Source: Lotus japonicus (taxonomy: Eukaryota; Streptophyta; Magnoliopsida; Fabales; Fabaceae). From it: a DNA stretch of 64,000 bases. The position numbers were made by a program, and so were the translations under genes. Numbering within the stretch: position 1 is the first letter of the stretch; each line of letters begins with the position of its first letter. This document shows positions 23,401-33,589 of the stretch, in pieces. The notes under the pieces were generated by a model that ran no database searches, was not told the DNA's origin, and saw only the letters and a program-made list of their open reading frames with translations. The DNA is taken from NCBI RefSeq assembly GCF_012489685.1, contig NC_080041.1, positions 32,973,780-33,037,779 of the forward strand. The letters are read 5' to 3'.

Positions 23401-24647
23401 ACATCCCTGATGAATTTAACTATCATCAAAAAAAGAAGTTTCTTAGGGATGCCACTCAGTTTGTGTGGGATGACCCTTATCTATTCAAAGCAGGAGCTGA
23501 TGGGATACTCAGAAGGTGCGTGGCTTCAAATGAGGCTAAGGAAATTCTGTGGCATTGCCACAATTCTGCTTATGGAGGGCACTACAATGGGCACAGGACA
23601 GCTGTGAAAGTTCTCCAATCTGGTTTCTATTGGCCTACACTCTTCAAAGATGCTCATTTTCATGTACAAAGGTGTGACGAATGTCAGAGAGCAGGTTCCA
23701 TTACCAAAGCCAATGAAATGCCCTTGCAAAGTATCTTAGAAGTTGAGGTTTTCGATTGTTGGGGTATGGATTTCATGGGACCATTCCCACCATCATTCTC
23801 TAATGAGTATATCTTGGTAGCTGTTGAATATGTTTCTAGATGGGTGGAAGCAGTGGCAACACCAAAAGCTGATGGCAAAACTGTAATTAAATTCCTAAGG
23901 AAGAATATTTTCAACCGTTTCTGAGCACCAAGGGTGATTATTAGTGATGGAGGTTCTCACTTTGTAAATTCTCAACTGGCCAAGGCATTGGAACATTATG
24001 GAGTCAAGCACAAGGTAGCATCACCTTACCATCCACAGACCAATGGACAAGCGGAGGTGTCTAACAGAGAAATTAAGAAGATCCTAGAGAAAACTGTGAC
24101 AAGTTCCAGGAAGGATTGGTCTCAAAAGCTTGATGATGCTTTATGGTCGTACAGGACTGCATACAAGTCTCCGACAGGCTTAACCCCTTTTCAATTGGTC
24201 TATGGCAAAGCTTGCCATTTACCAGTTGAATTGGAGCACAAAGCTTATTGGGCTCTTAAATTTCTAAACTTTGATTTGAGTCTTGCAGGTGAGCATAGGA
24301 AGAATCAACTGCATCAGTTGGAAGAAATGAGGCTCCAATCCTATGAATCTTCAAAATTGTATAAGGAAAAGGTGAAAAAGTATCATGATAGCAAAATCAT
24401 CAAGAAGACATTCAGACCAGGTCAACATGTACTTCTGTTCAATTCCAGGTTGAAGTTATTTCCCGGGAAGCTGAAAACTAAATGGTCGGGTCCGTTTGTG
24501 GTTAAAGATGTCAAGCCTTATGGAGCAGTTGAATTGGAAGATCCTGAGTCCACAAGGACTTGGGTAGTCAATGGTCAGAGACTAAAACTATACTTGGGTG
24601 GTGATGTGGATAGGCTCACCACTGTGCTATCTATCAAGGAAATCTGA
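20481..24647 (+). pseudogene. Athila Pol (protease, RT, RNase H, integrase) with two internal stops
   Basis: One frame from the gag stop to 24647. An acidic linker rich in Lys and Glu is followed by protease (LIDLGASISLMPLS; catalytic DLGA). RT comes next (RKLNKATRKDHFPLPFMDQ, FLDGYSGYNQI, catalytic FMDD at 22488-22499), then RNase H ([43 protein letters not shown]). Integrase has a His/Cys zinc region (to CDECQRAG) and the DDE core GMDFMGP, ISDGGSHF and NGQAEVSNREIK. Stops are TAA at 22863-22865 (a Leu position) and TGA at 23922-23924 (a Gly position). All three integrase acidic residues remain. As it stands it cannot give full-length Pol. Confidence 0.93.
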
Positions 24648-24689
24648 GAATATACAGGCGTCAAGCTAGTGACGTTAAAGAAGCGCTTC

Positions 24690-24705
24690 CTGGGAGGCAA
24701 CCCAG
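24690..24705 (+). other. Small hairpin between Athila integrase and extra ORF
   Basis: CTGGG and CCCAG pair around AGGCAA, 43 nt after the pol stop. The block around it (GCGCTTCCTGGGAGGCAACC) is, from memory of the group, commonly conserved here in Athila-like elements. It may be part of the downstream ORF's leader; its role is unknown. Confidence 0.45.
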
Positions 24706-24799
24706 TGTTCGGTATAAAAGGGGGAAACGATCAACAAAGACAGCCAAGGTTGCCTCACAATCAAGGATAGCAGAATCTGAGTCTGATTACGAACTTGAA

Positions 24800-26086
24800 A
24801 TGGAAGCTGAATTAGAACAACCCCAAGCCCCAATAAGGTCAAGTTCTGATCCAAGGTTCTTATCAGACATTACTGCAGCTAAATATACAAAACTCCGGGG
24901 CAATAATTTCATTCTTGAAAAAAGAGTTGAGTTGAATCCAGATGACTATTCAGCTTTCATGAAAGTGATTGATGAGAGGCGTTGGGGGAAGATAGCTAAA
25001 CCAAAAGAATCATACAATGCTGATGTGGTCAAGCAATTCTTTGCCAATGCTTATTATTCAGAGGAAGCACAACAAGAAAGGTGGACATGGGTGGCTGGAG
25101 TTAAAGTGCCATATGATAAGCACGCTATTAATGCCTACCTTGGAAAACCGTGGGAACCACATGGTGGCGGTGACGCTCATAACTTGTGTGACCATCAATT
25201 GTTGGTAAAAAAAGGAAAAGAAACTTTTACAGGAGGATACAGCGATAGAGAAGTAAGAAAGGCACTAGTTGTAGATCATCTTGATGTGGAACAACTATCA
25301 GGTCCAATTCACAGATTCTGTATGACTGAGCTGGCTCAAATCTGGACTACCTTCATTCTTTGCAATATATGGCCAGCTTCACATGTCTCAACCCTTCCCA
25401 TGGCTAAAGCACGACTGCTGTTCTCAATTCTTAATGACAATGACGTGGACATTTCTACCATTATCTCGGATGCTATTGCTGAGTGTATCGAGAGAGATGC
25501 TTCACCCATGATTTTACCATCAATTATTACTGATTTTTGCAGGTACCGTAAAGTCCCTATTCCATCTAGAGATGAAGATGCATTGAGAGGGTGCATAGAT
25601 GCAGGATATGTCAGAAACAATTGTCAGGCTAAATCCTTAGATTGGATAAGGAAAAAGCTCAAGGAAAAAGAGAAGGACAAACGGTGACAACAACAAGAAT
25701 CACCACCTGTTTCAGAGCACCAACCATCACAAATGGAGATCCTTGTGTCCCAGATGCAGCAGTTGCAATCACAGATGGCTGTAATGCAAGAACAACGAGC
25801 TGAGGATAGAGCTTTACTCCAGCAAGCGGGCACACGCTTTGCACAAATCCAGGCTGCTCTAGGAATTCAAGATCAGCAGCAACGAGCAAACTTTCAGGCT
25901 ACAATTGCATTGTCGGGACATGCACGAGGTGCTTACTTTTCTAGAGACCGACCCTATGACTGGCCAACCAATGAGGAGTTTGCTGCACAGATTCCATGGC
26001 CTGAGGGCAGGCCTCACTTCACACAGGGGGAAGGAGGCAGTAGCCACCATGGTGGAGATGGAGATGATGATCTCATGGGAGATTGA
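24800..26086 (+). pseudogene. Athila extra 3' ORF with putative plant transposon protein domain
   Basis: Starts at ATG 24800; the same frame is open upstream to about 24700. Residues about 50-230 contain a pattern (YNADVVKQFFANA ... GVKVPYDKHAINAYLG) that I recognise as the putative plant transposon protein domain (PF20167), common in Athila-like elements at the envelope position. A TGA at 25685-25687 (Arg codon position) cuts it at 295 aa. The frame then continues to 26086 with a Gln-rich coiled-coil-like segment (ILVSQMQQLQSQMAVMQEQ) and a His/Asp-rich end. No signal peptide or clear membrane segment is seen, so calling it envelope is not justified. Confidence 0.75.
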
Positions 26087-27549
26087 TACTGTTGTCTGAA
26101 AGCTCACCAAAGCACTGTTTGATTTTTCAGTTTCTTTTACTTAATTTCCGTACTTTAGTTTTTTTTTTAGCACTTTAGTTTTAGTAGTATGTTGGTACCT
26201 TATCTACTTTTGCTGGATTTATGTTTGGTTTAAGTACTTTATGTTTAGTACTTTTGTTGGATTCTTGTTTGCCTGATGTGTTGTTTTGGAAAAGTTGATC
26301 TAAGTTTGCATGAGCATGGTAAATGAAAAATCAATTGTTTGCATGATTGTTATTCTAAAAGTGAAAACATGGTTGATAGACTTTTGTAGTTGCACTCATA
26401 GGTACTTTGGCATGAATAAATGCACCTTTCATATGAGTTTCAACAGGTATAACCTTGAAATGTTTTGAATCAAAGGGAAATCTTAACCTGAAACCAGTGA
26501 GGGAGTGTTCTTAAACATATGAAAGCATGAGAGAGTCACCATTGGTATTGCACAGTTGAATTTTTTTGAGTCTCTTATTGTGACTACTTGTGTGTAATTG
26601 ATGGGAAAGGATCAAGGCAACTTTGTTCATTAGTATATGAAGCTACTTGGCCATATAGCCTACCCTTGTATCGGAATCACTTTTGTTACCCCGTTTGAGC
26701 CAAAAATTTGAAAAATTCTTGTTTCTTGCATATAATCCCAAGCTCAAAAGAAAAACAATGTCTTTCCCTTACTTTCTAAGTTAAGAGAGCATGCATGATC
26801 GGATTGTATGTAAATGAGCAAGTTTGGGGGAATTAATGGTTATTGGCATGTTACTTTAAATTTGTAATTTCTCAAAATAATAAAAAAATTATGAAGAAGG
26901 AAAAATGTAAAAAAAAAAAAAGGTACAAGATTGAGGGATTTATTAGAAAGAAGAGGTTAAGGTTCATTTTTGGAGGAAAATGTGACTAAAAGAAGAGTTG
27001 GTGAAAAAGAGAGACAAAGATTCAAGAATTATTTTGTTTTGCATTGTGATTGCGCTCTCTCTTAACTTGAAAGTGTTTGAATACTCAGAAAAACCAATAT
27101 CTTTTTGGAAACCTAGCCCCATTACAACCCTTCAAGTCCTTAGTGATCCTTGATTGATCACACAAGTATGATGATTGTGAGATAGGTAACAAATTTGAAT
27201 TGTTGTGGTGCAATGGTTGATTTTGTGTGAAACAGTTACCCAATGTTGGCTGTATAAATTTAATTGCCAAATCCAGTGGAAATTCCCTTGGTTCAATAAA
27301 CATTTGATAGTGTGATTTGCCTATTGAATTCATGATGAGTTGTTGTATTGTCCATTGCCATAGTCATCAGTTGTGGGCATCACAATGTCTATTGAGAAAT
27401 GCAAGTTTGATATCATGCAAAGTGAAAGTTTGAGGATTTGTGATATTTGATGGTTCATAAACCATGCTTCTAGGAAAACCTTTGTACATATTTTTTGTGG
27501 ATCAATACCTTTTGTTTGAGGGCAAACAAAGTTCCAAGTTTGGGGGAAT
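26087..27549 (+). other. Athila 3' untranslated region and polypurine tract
   Basis: AT-rich, no coding frame. The tract AAGTTTGGGGGAAT sits at 27536-27549, directly before the 3' LTR, and is the likely plus-strand primer. An almost identical tract lies about 715 bp upstream (about 26820-26833), so the element may carry two priming sites. An A-rich run occurs at about 26910-26922. Confidence 0.7.
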
Positions 27550-28926
27550 TGATAAGTGCCAAATTTACCATTTTTTCTGCTTAGCTAAGGGCACTTATCT
27601 GTTGTATCAATGAAAAATCTCTAGTAAATTGACCCCATTTTGATTAGAATTTATAGAAATGAGAGTTTTGATTTAGAAGATGTTTTATATATGATTCCAA
27701 TCTCAATTGTTGGTGCAGGAAGGTGATTAGGAAGAAATACAAGAGTTGATAGAGAAGTTGATAGTTTTGAAGGCTTCTGTCAAAAAGGCGCTCAGCACCC
27801 TTGAAGAGCGCTCAGCACCATTGCCACAGAAGAGGAAAATGGAAGTTCTGTCAAAAGTGCGCCCAGCACACTTTAAAGGCGCTCAGCACCTTTTCAACAG
27901 ATAGGGTAATCTGTGCAAAATGCGCTCAGCACATGAAAAGTGCGCTCAGCATGATTAGGGCGGTGGCAAAACCCATCAGTGAAGGAATCAGGGTGCTGAG
28001 CGGCCAAAAAACATGCTCAGCACCCTGTACACGGATTTAATATAAAAGGGCCAAAAAAATCACATCAGGGAGGATTGGGAGAACCAGAACTTGAAGAAAG
28101 AGCAAACCCACAAAGGAAGAAAGAAAGAAAAGGGAGATTGAGAGCTTTCGCACCCTCCGTTGAGCTGGGGACACGCCGACGACGGCACGGATCTTCTCCA
28201 TCTTCTCTATTCTCTTGTAAGCTTTAAGCTTCCATGAAAATGGATAGCTAAACTTCTTGTGTTGGGATTGGATGTAGTCTTTTATCTTGAATGTATCCAA
28301 CTTGATTCTCATATATAAATTTATATTCCTATGTGTTGATTTCAATGATCTTGTCTTGTTCTTCATGCTAGTTTTAGATTGATCAACTAAAGCTTGATTT
28401 TGGAGTTGATTGAATGGTGGAAACTATTCCTTTGATTCTGAAATAGATAAGATCATCTAGTGAGTTTCAGTTTTAGGAATGAAATTGGAATTCATTAGTC
28501 AAGAAATATCTAAGCTTAAAGCAACTTATTTTCTAATTTATTCAAGGAATTGATTATTTGAAAGTGAGGTGATAATCCTTTTTATGAGGGAACTGTGAAA
28601 AGGATAAGAAATGATATGATGAAATCCAACATAAGAAGTAATTTATATGTGAAATCATAAGGATACTGAAAAGTTAATCGGCGAAATCCAATTCCAACTG
28701 TTTTCTCAACTTGTTCACAACTCATTTCATTACAGCTTTTCTTTTATGTTTGCAAACGAATCTCAAAACAATCAACCGAAACACTCCTTGTACTTATTGC
28801 TTAAGTATTTTCACTAAAGAACGGCGTTGTATTTCCAATTCCCTGAGGACGATAAAAACCCTTTACTATACTACAATTGAATCTTGAAAGAGATTTGAAA
28901 GTAGTTGTGGTAAAAATCTCTCAACA
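27550..28926 (+). repeat. 3' LTR of Athila element
   Basis: 1377 bp, with the same termini (TGATAAG...CAACA) and the same motif cluster and TATA box (28041-28048) as the 5' LTR. Five extra bases, AAATG, separate it from the 9-bp host repeat TTGCATCTT. Confidence 0.92.
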
Positions 28927-28940
28927 AAATGTTGCATCTT

Positions 28941-29553
28941 CACTGACTAACCACCTGTCTATTCGACTCCATAGTCCACCGGCTCGGGAGCTGTACCAGG
29001 TGAATTTATCTCTTTGGAGGGGCAGATCAATAAGATTGGAATCAGCTACAAAATCAGAGAAGGAGCTTTCCACTCCCACCTGTATCCCAGTCCTCTCCCC
29101 TTCGTTTAAAATGGCATTGAAATCCCCTCCCATAATTTTGCAGCAATTATTCAGACTCAGTGCTTCAGATAATAGATTGAAGAAATCATACCTCTCACTA
29201 TCGACATTAGGGCCATACACATTCATAATGAACAGCAGCGAGGAATCAACTAATGCTCTCAGCAGTAACCCAATGAATCTAACATTTTTGACTACTGATT
29301 CCATAGCATAACTAGCAGGGTTCCAAAGAGAAATTAGACCACCAGCAGATCCTACGGCATCTACAGACACGTAATCCATCTTGACAGCGTTTGCGAACGC
29401 CTCAACAGTCTTAACACGGCTAGAATCAAGTTTTGATTCCTGTACCAGAACAATTTCCGGTTTCGAACCACTCAAAGCTTCAACAACGGCCCTCCTTTTT
29501 TCTGCTCTACCCAACCCCCTCACGTTCCATGAAACCCACCGCTGTTGTGTCAT
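28941..29553 (-). pseudogene. LINE ORF2 N-terminus: APE-type endonuclease
   Basis: Starts at ATG 29553, 5 nt after the ORF1 stop. Motifs in order: WNVRGLG (residues 9-15), QESK (38-41, metal-binding Glu), NVYGP (111-115), GDFNAIL (143-149, catalytic Asp and Asn) and SRIDRWLVSEDA at the end. This nuclease nicks target DNA to prime reverse transcription. The frame is open up to the Athila insertion; the final SDHRP box lies on the other side at about 7150-7180. The short tail that would read on to 28921 is Athila LTR and is excluded. Confidence 0.92.
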
Positions 29554-29558
29554 GATTC

Positions 29559-30926
29559 TTAGCTTTGGCTGATAATACGAAGTTCTTCAACTATTCCTTC
29601 AATGGCTTGATCATCGGTCCCTTCAAATTGAAGACCAAGTGACTTTCCCAACGCCCAAGCCTTCTGGGCCCTTGTAAAGTACCTTCGATTACCTGAAGAC
29701 TCCGCCAAAGGGAAAGAGGGCCCCGCCGGAGGAACGGGGGTCGCGCCGCAGGGGAACACCGCCGCTGAGCTTGTTAAGGGGGAACTGGAGCAGTTGATGT
29801 CCGACGGGCCAACCTCTTTGATACTTGATAGAGCCGACGGAGAAGGCCTATTTTTGCGTGGTCTGCCTCTTTTTTTCTTCATCACTTGACCACCGCCCAA
29901 AAAAGAATTAGTTTGGTGGGCTTGGTCCAGCAATTCACAAGATTCAACCAGGCCCACAGTACCGGCGGGTTCCGGGTCGGAGACCCGAGGAAATGGTTCC
30001 ATCCTTACGATTGGCAGCCAAGGAGCCCCTTGAAACCCTAACAATTGTTTAATTATAGGTGGGACCGGAGCCGTTGACCTCTGTGCCCAAGCGAAAAAAG
30101 AGGTGGTCAGGTTGACAGGTACTATGATTCGTGATGGGGTAGTGCTAAATCCGTTTATATCCACTTTAAGAAGATTTGCTCCCGTTGAGGTTACCACTAC
30201 TGAATTCGAGCTAAAAATAGAACCTGGCACACTAGCCTCCAAAATCAATTTGAATTCCTTCCTCGGACCCGTAAAGGCTCCACGAGAAGCCGGCTGAGTT
30301 ACAAGGGGAAGCGTCGCCGCCCCGGAATCATCGAGAGGGAGAGCCACCCCGCCGAAAACGATCCTATCCAGCGGATCAAGGTCGCCACTCGATGTACTGC
30401 ATCCCCCTGAAGTCGGAGTTCTAACGCCTTCTTGAGCTCCGAAACCCCCACTGTCCAAGCTTGACTCGCTAACTATTGTTCCTTCAGGATCATCATCCAC
30501 ACCATGTGTTGACGAGATAGAAAATTCTCCTCCATCCTCCTCTTGACCCCAACTAGTGAAGTCTTGACTCGTTTCCGAATGGACTGAGATTTTTACCTTT
30601 TCATCCCCCAGAAGCACTTCCACTGTCGTCGCTCTGATAACCAGCGCTGATGAGCTTATTAGCATACGCGCAACATCAAAACGTTCCCTCCTTAGAGTGG
30701 GCTTATCAAGGCGAATGAAAGTTCCAAAGGAAGCAGCTATGGTAGAGAAGAAGGACTCAGACCAGACCCCCAATGGAATATTTCTCATCGACACCCATAA
30801 GAGATGATCTGTAGGTTGTGACGAGCTTGTTGCCGTTCTCAACATGGCAAACAGGTCCCCTGTATGATTCCCATCTTGTGACATAAAGGAGAGCAGCTCT
30901 TCATTACTATCAAACTCCAAGATCAC
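29559..30926 (-). pseudogene. LINE ORF1, C-terminal part (DUF4283-like)
   Basis: About 455 codons, beginning at a GTG rather than an ATG, so it is a continuation of ORF1 after a frameshift. Near 30940 the frame of the upstream RRM segment runs into a stop one base off. The first 130 residues (ILEFDSNEELLSFM ... WVSMRNIPLGVW ... ARMLISSS) resemble the DUF4283 domain of plant LINE ORF1. The rest is Ser/Pro-rich, with a basic AT-hook-like KKKRGRPRKN. It probably binds LINE RNA. It ends 5 nt before ORF2. Confidence 0.75.
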
Positions 30927-31060
30927 CTCACTGGCTCCAAACTGTTTCTTTCCTTTAGTGTTGCAATGATCATCTTCCCAATCCCCTGTTGTTCCTCATC
31001 CCTTGGAAGATAACTGAATTCTGACCCGGCTCCTCCTACCTCCCCAGTCACTGCATGCCT

Positions 31061-31690
31061 CTATTCACCCCCTTTCGCTTGCCATACCCACTTACTTCTG
31101 TCATCAGTAGCCCCCTCCTTGGTCTTGAAACTATGGAGCCTTCTTCCCCCCTGAAAGGGAAATTTTGCCCATGATACTCTGATTCGTTGTCCCTCTACTA
31201 TTTTCCCATTCATAACAGCGATGGCTTTCCGAGCCTCATGTGTTTGAGAGAAACTCACGAACCCGAACTTGAATCTCCTGTTTCTTTTCATAAATTTCTG
31301 AATGAAAACTCCTTCTACCTTCCCCACCCTCATGAAGAGATCCTTGAGCTTCCCATATGATACACTCTCTGTTAGACCATCGACGAAAAGCTTTGCCCTT
31401 TCATATTGTTCACCTCTTCGAATCGCAGCAGAACCAGACTTGGCAGATTGGCCATACCGCTGATTACTCGGTTCCTGGTTTCGACGACCTCTTTTCACCC
31501 TCTCTTGCCTTCCGCCGGCACCGGCGTTGAAATCCTGTTTGGCCGCACTCCATTGGTTATTTGCTAGAGAGAAGGGGGACATCTTCTCTCTAGATTGTGA
31601 AATATTTGAAGTCATTGCATTTTTTGTTGAATTCAGCACCTTATTCTTTTGGCTCATATTCAAGAAATCCTTAATCTTACTATAAAACAC
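31061..31690 (-). pseudogene. LINE ORF1, N-terminal part with RRM RNA-binding domain
   Basis: 209 aa ending in a TAG at 31061-31063. A basic region (about 60-95) precedes an RRM at about 99-177, with RNP2 LFVDGL (101-106) and RNP1 FKFGFVSF (140-147). RRM followed by DUF4283 is a known ORF1 layout in plant LINEs, so I read this as the front half of the same ORF1, cut by a nonsense codon and a later frameshift. It could instead be taken for a host splicing factor, but its position directly upstream of a LINE argues against that. Confidence 0.8.
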
Positions 31691-32806
31691 TAACGTTATA
31701 CTACGTACTCAATTTGATTCATTCTAGCTTGCAGTAGGAAAGAAAACCAATTATAAGACAGCTTTAAAGTTCATATAGCAGTTCAGGAATTACTCTCACA
31801 GCAGAAACATGTTTCAGTAGAGATAACCTACAGGATTCGTTACTTGTTCAAAAATTACAAATGACCTCAATTTGAAAAGCTAACAGAAAAATCTACCACT
31901 TTCTAGTTCATCAAAGAATTTTCTGGGCACATTAACAAGGTGAAAAATCACGTTGAAGTTCACTGGCAGAGATAGCAGATACAGACCGCAGAACAACATG
32001 GTTTACTAAACTGAACTTACAGACCTTGTCTCTCAACCAAAAATTATGTACCATATCATTCCAGAAAGCTCTTTCAAAGGCCTACACGTTTTCAGTTCAA
32101 CGCAACATTATTCGAGCACTCTAAACAGGCACTAAAAGGCTTCGAAAGTCACGGTTCATACCAAGAGAATGACCAGTCCGTTTTATGTTCCAAAATAAGT
32201 GATTAAAGTTGTTTCTCATCAAACAAGACACAAAAGCTAACAAGCATGCTACCTAATAGTCCTTATGTGCGTGATCATAAAGAAAATCAAAAGGGAACCT
32301 CAACCCAAAACTCCTAGCATATTTTGGTTCTGCCCTCACCCCGTTCAATCACACAAAAGAAAATCCTAAAATCAATGGATTTCAAATCAGATTTCCAGAA
32401 CGTCATTAACAGCAACAATTCCACATCTCCCAAATCCCTAATATCATTCACCATAATTCCATTAGAAACTCAAAATCCCACCCTTACCTTTGGATTGAGT
32501 GCAGCTCCCCGTTCCCGATCGAATTCTCCGAAGCCGATCCGCTCTCCCTCTCTTCCTGCTACTTCACGCACAACCTTCTTCCTTTTTTCCTCTCCAAAAA
32601 CCCTTCTTTTTCTTTCTTTTTTTAACCCCCCTGACTACTCTAATTATAATATATTATAATTCCAGTATTACTATTACCATCACAAAACTAAGCCCTCTTA
32701 CTTAATTAACATGCTACTAAAAATAATACTATTCTAATATTAATTTCTCCCGGCTAAAAATTTACAATTTCCCCGATTATTATTTAATCGACTACGGGCG
32801 TTACAG
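31691..32806. other. No gene seen; possible LINE 5' region and LTR-like tail
   Basis: No reliable ORF. The last part (about 32340-32806) is pyrimidine-rich, then AT-rich, and ends in CGGGCGTTACA. This resembles the 3' terminus of the Ty3-type LTRs elsewhere in the window, which end GGGGTGTTACA. It may be a truncated or solo LTR of another family; no start or target duplication was found. The border with the LINE 5' end is unclear. Confidence 0.35.
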
Positions 32807-33440
32807 CAATGGTGGTAGGTTGGTGTTGGTGGCGGTGGTGGTGGCGGTGGTGGTGGCAGCGATGGTGGTTGTGGTGGTGGCGATGATAGGGTGGTGGCGG
32901 TGGTAAGGCGGTGGCGGCTACAGTGGAGGGTGGAGGCAATGGTGGTGGTGGTGGTGGTGGCGATAGGGTGGTGGTTGTGGTGTCGGTGGTGGCGGTGGTG
33001 GCCATAGAGTGGTGATGACGATTATGGTGGTGGTGGCGATATGGTGGTGGTTGTGGTGTCGGTGGTGGCGTTAGGGTGGCGGCGGCGGTGGTGATCGGGT
33101 GGTGGCAGCGATGGTGGTTGTGGTGTTGGCGACGATAGGGTGTGATGGTGGAGGTAAGGCGGTGGCGGCTTAGTAGGGTGGCTGCGACGGTGGAGGGTGG
33201 AGGCAATGGTGGTGGTGGTGGCGATAGGGTGGTGGTTGTGGTGTCGGTGGTGGCAATAGAGTGGTGGCGACGACTATGGTGGTGGTGGCGATAGGGTGGC
33301 GGTAGGGCGGCGACGGTGGTGGTGGTGGCGGTAGGGCGGTGGTGGCGGCGACGGCGATGATCGGGTGGTAGCGGTGGTGGTGCCAATGGTGGTGTAAGTT
33401 GGCAGCAATAGAGGACGGTGGTGATGGTGACTTATACGTC
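32807..33440. repeat. GGT/GGC trinucleotide-rich low-complexity repeat
   Basis: About 630 bp of degenerate GGTGGT and GGCGGT runs with interspersed GATAGGGTGGTGG-like units that recur about every 40-70 bp. The long minus-strand open frames here (Pro/His-rich) simply reflect the repeat. The strong G/C strand skew could support unusual structures. Confidence 0.85.
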
Positions 33441-33521
33441 ACAACATTATCATGCCTTATCCATCACTCACATGATGGATTAAATAATACGTCATTTTAA
33501 CGTATAAGGGGACTTTGATGG

Positions 33522-33589
33522 ATAAGCTTATACAATACAATGTCTTCACCAAACAATGGATAAACTCATAATGTATTGTATAAGCTTAT
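33522..33589. repeat. MITE-like inverted repeat
   Basis: A perfect 18-bp inverted repeat, ATAAGCTTATACAATACA at 33522-33539 and its complement at 33572-33589, with a 32-bp loop. The surrounding sequence (about 33440-33620: TTATCCATCA, CATGCCTAATACGGCG) looks like a small non-autonomous DNA transposon. Its outer ends are not clearly defined. Confidence 0.45.

Larger units (their letters stand above)
7226..28926 (+). mobile_element. Athila-type Ty3/gypsy retrotransposon, host of an inner element
   Basis: Two 1377-bp LTRs (7226-8602 and 27550-28926) of equal length and about 99% identical by eye. Between them lie an Asp-tRNA primer site, gag, protease, RT, RNase H, integrase and an extra downstream ORF. 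RT before integrase marks Ty3/gypsy. The DLGA protease, the RT signature (FLDGYSGYNQI, FMDD), the Asp primer site and the extra 3' ORF point to the Athila/Calypso group. It sits inside the LINE, flanked by a 9-bp direct repeat TTGCATCTT (7217-7225 and 28932-28940). Without the inner element (9471-19844 plus one ACCAA) it is about 11.3 kb. One gag frameshift and four nonsense codons break the ORFs. Confidence 0.92.
5875..31690 (-). mobile_element. L1-type LINE, interrupted twice (present as 5875-7225 and 28932-31690)
   Basis: Minus-strand order is RRM-containing ORF1 (31690 down to 29559), APE-type endonuclease (29553 down to 28941), then linker and RT (7225 down to 5875). The 21.7 kb Athila element lies between the last two. 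Joining 28941 to 7225 keeps the frame: the endonuclease end (RIDRWLVSEDA) runs straight into INKFEG. The RT stops after GDPLSPFLFN, where SIRE copy 1 is inserted; the YADD box, the rest of ORF2 and the poly(A) tail would be left of the window. The 5' end is not clear but is at or beyond 31690. Internal stops and frameshifts show it is dead and older than its inserts. Confidence 0.88.

Noticed and set aside
28877..29311. Plus-strand frame of 144 codons
   Set aside because: Antisense to the LINE endonuclease and begins in the Athila LTR.
31061..31690. Host splicing factor with RRM
   Set aside because: It lies in line and on the same strand just upstream of LINE ORF1 and endonuclease, and is broken like them.
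32784..33442. Long minus-strand frames rich in Pro and His
   Set aside because: They are translations of a GGT/GGC simple repeat, open in several frames at once. No start context or domain.
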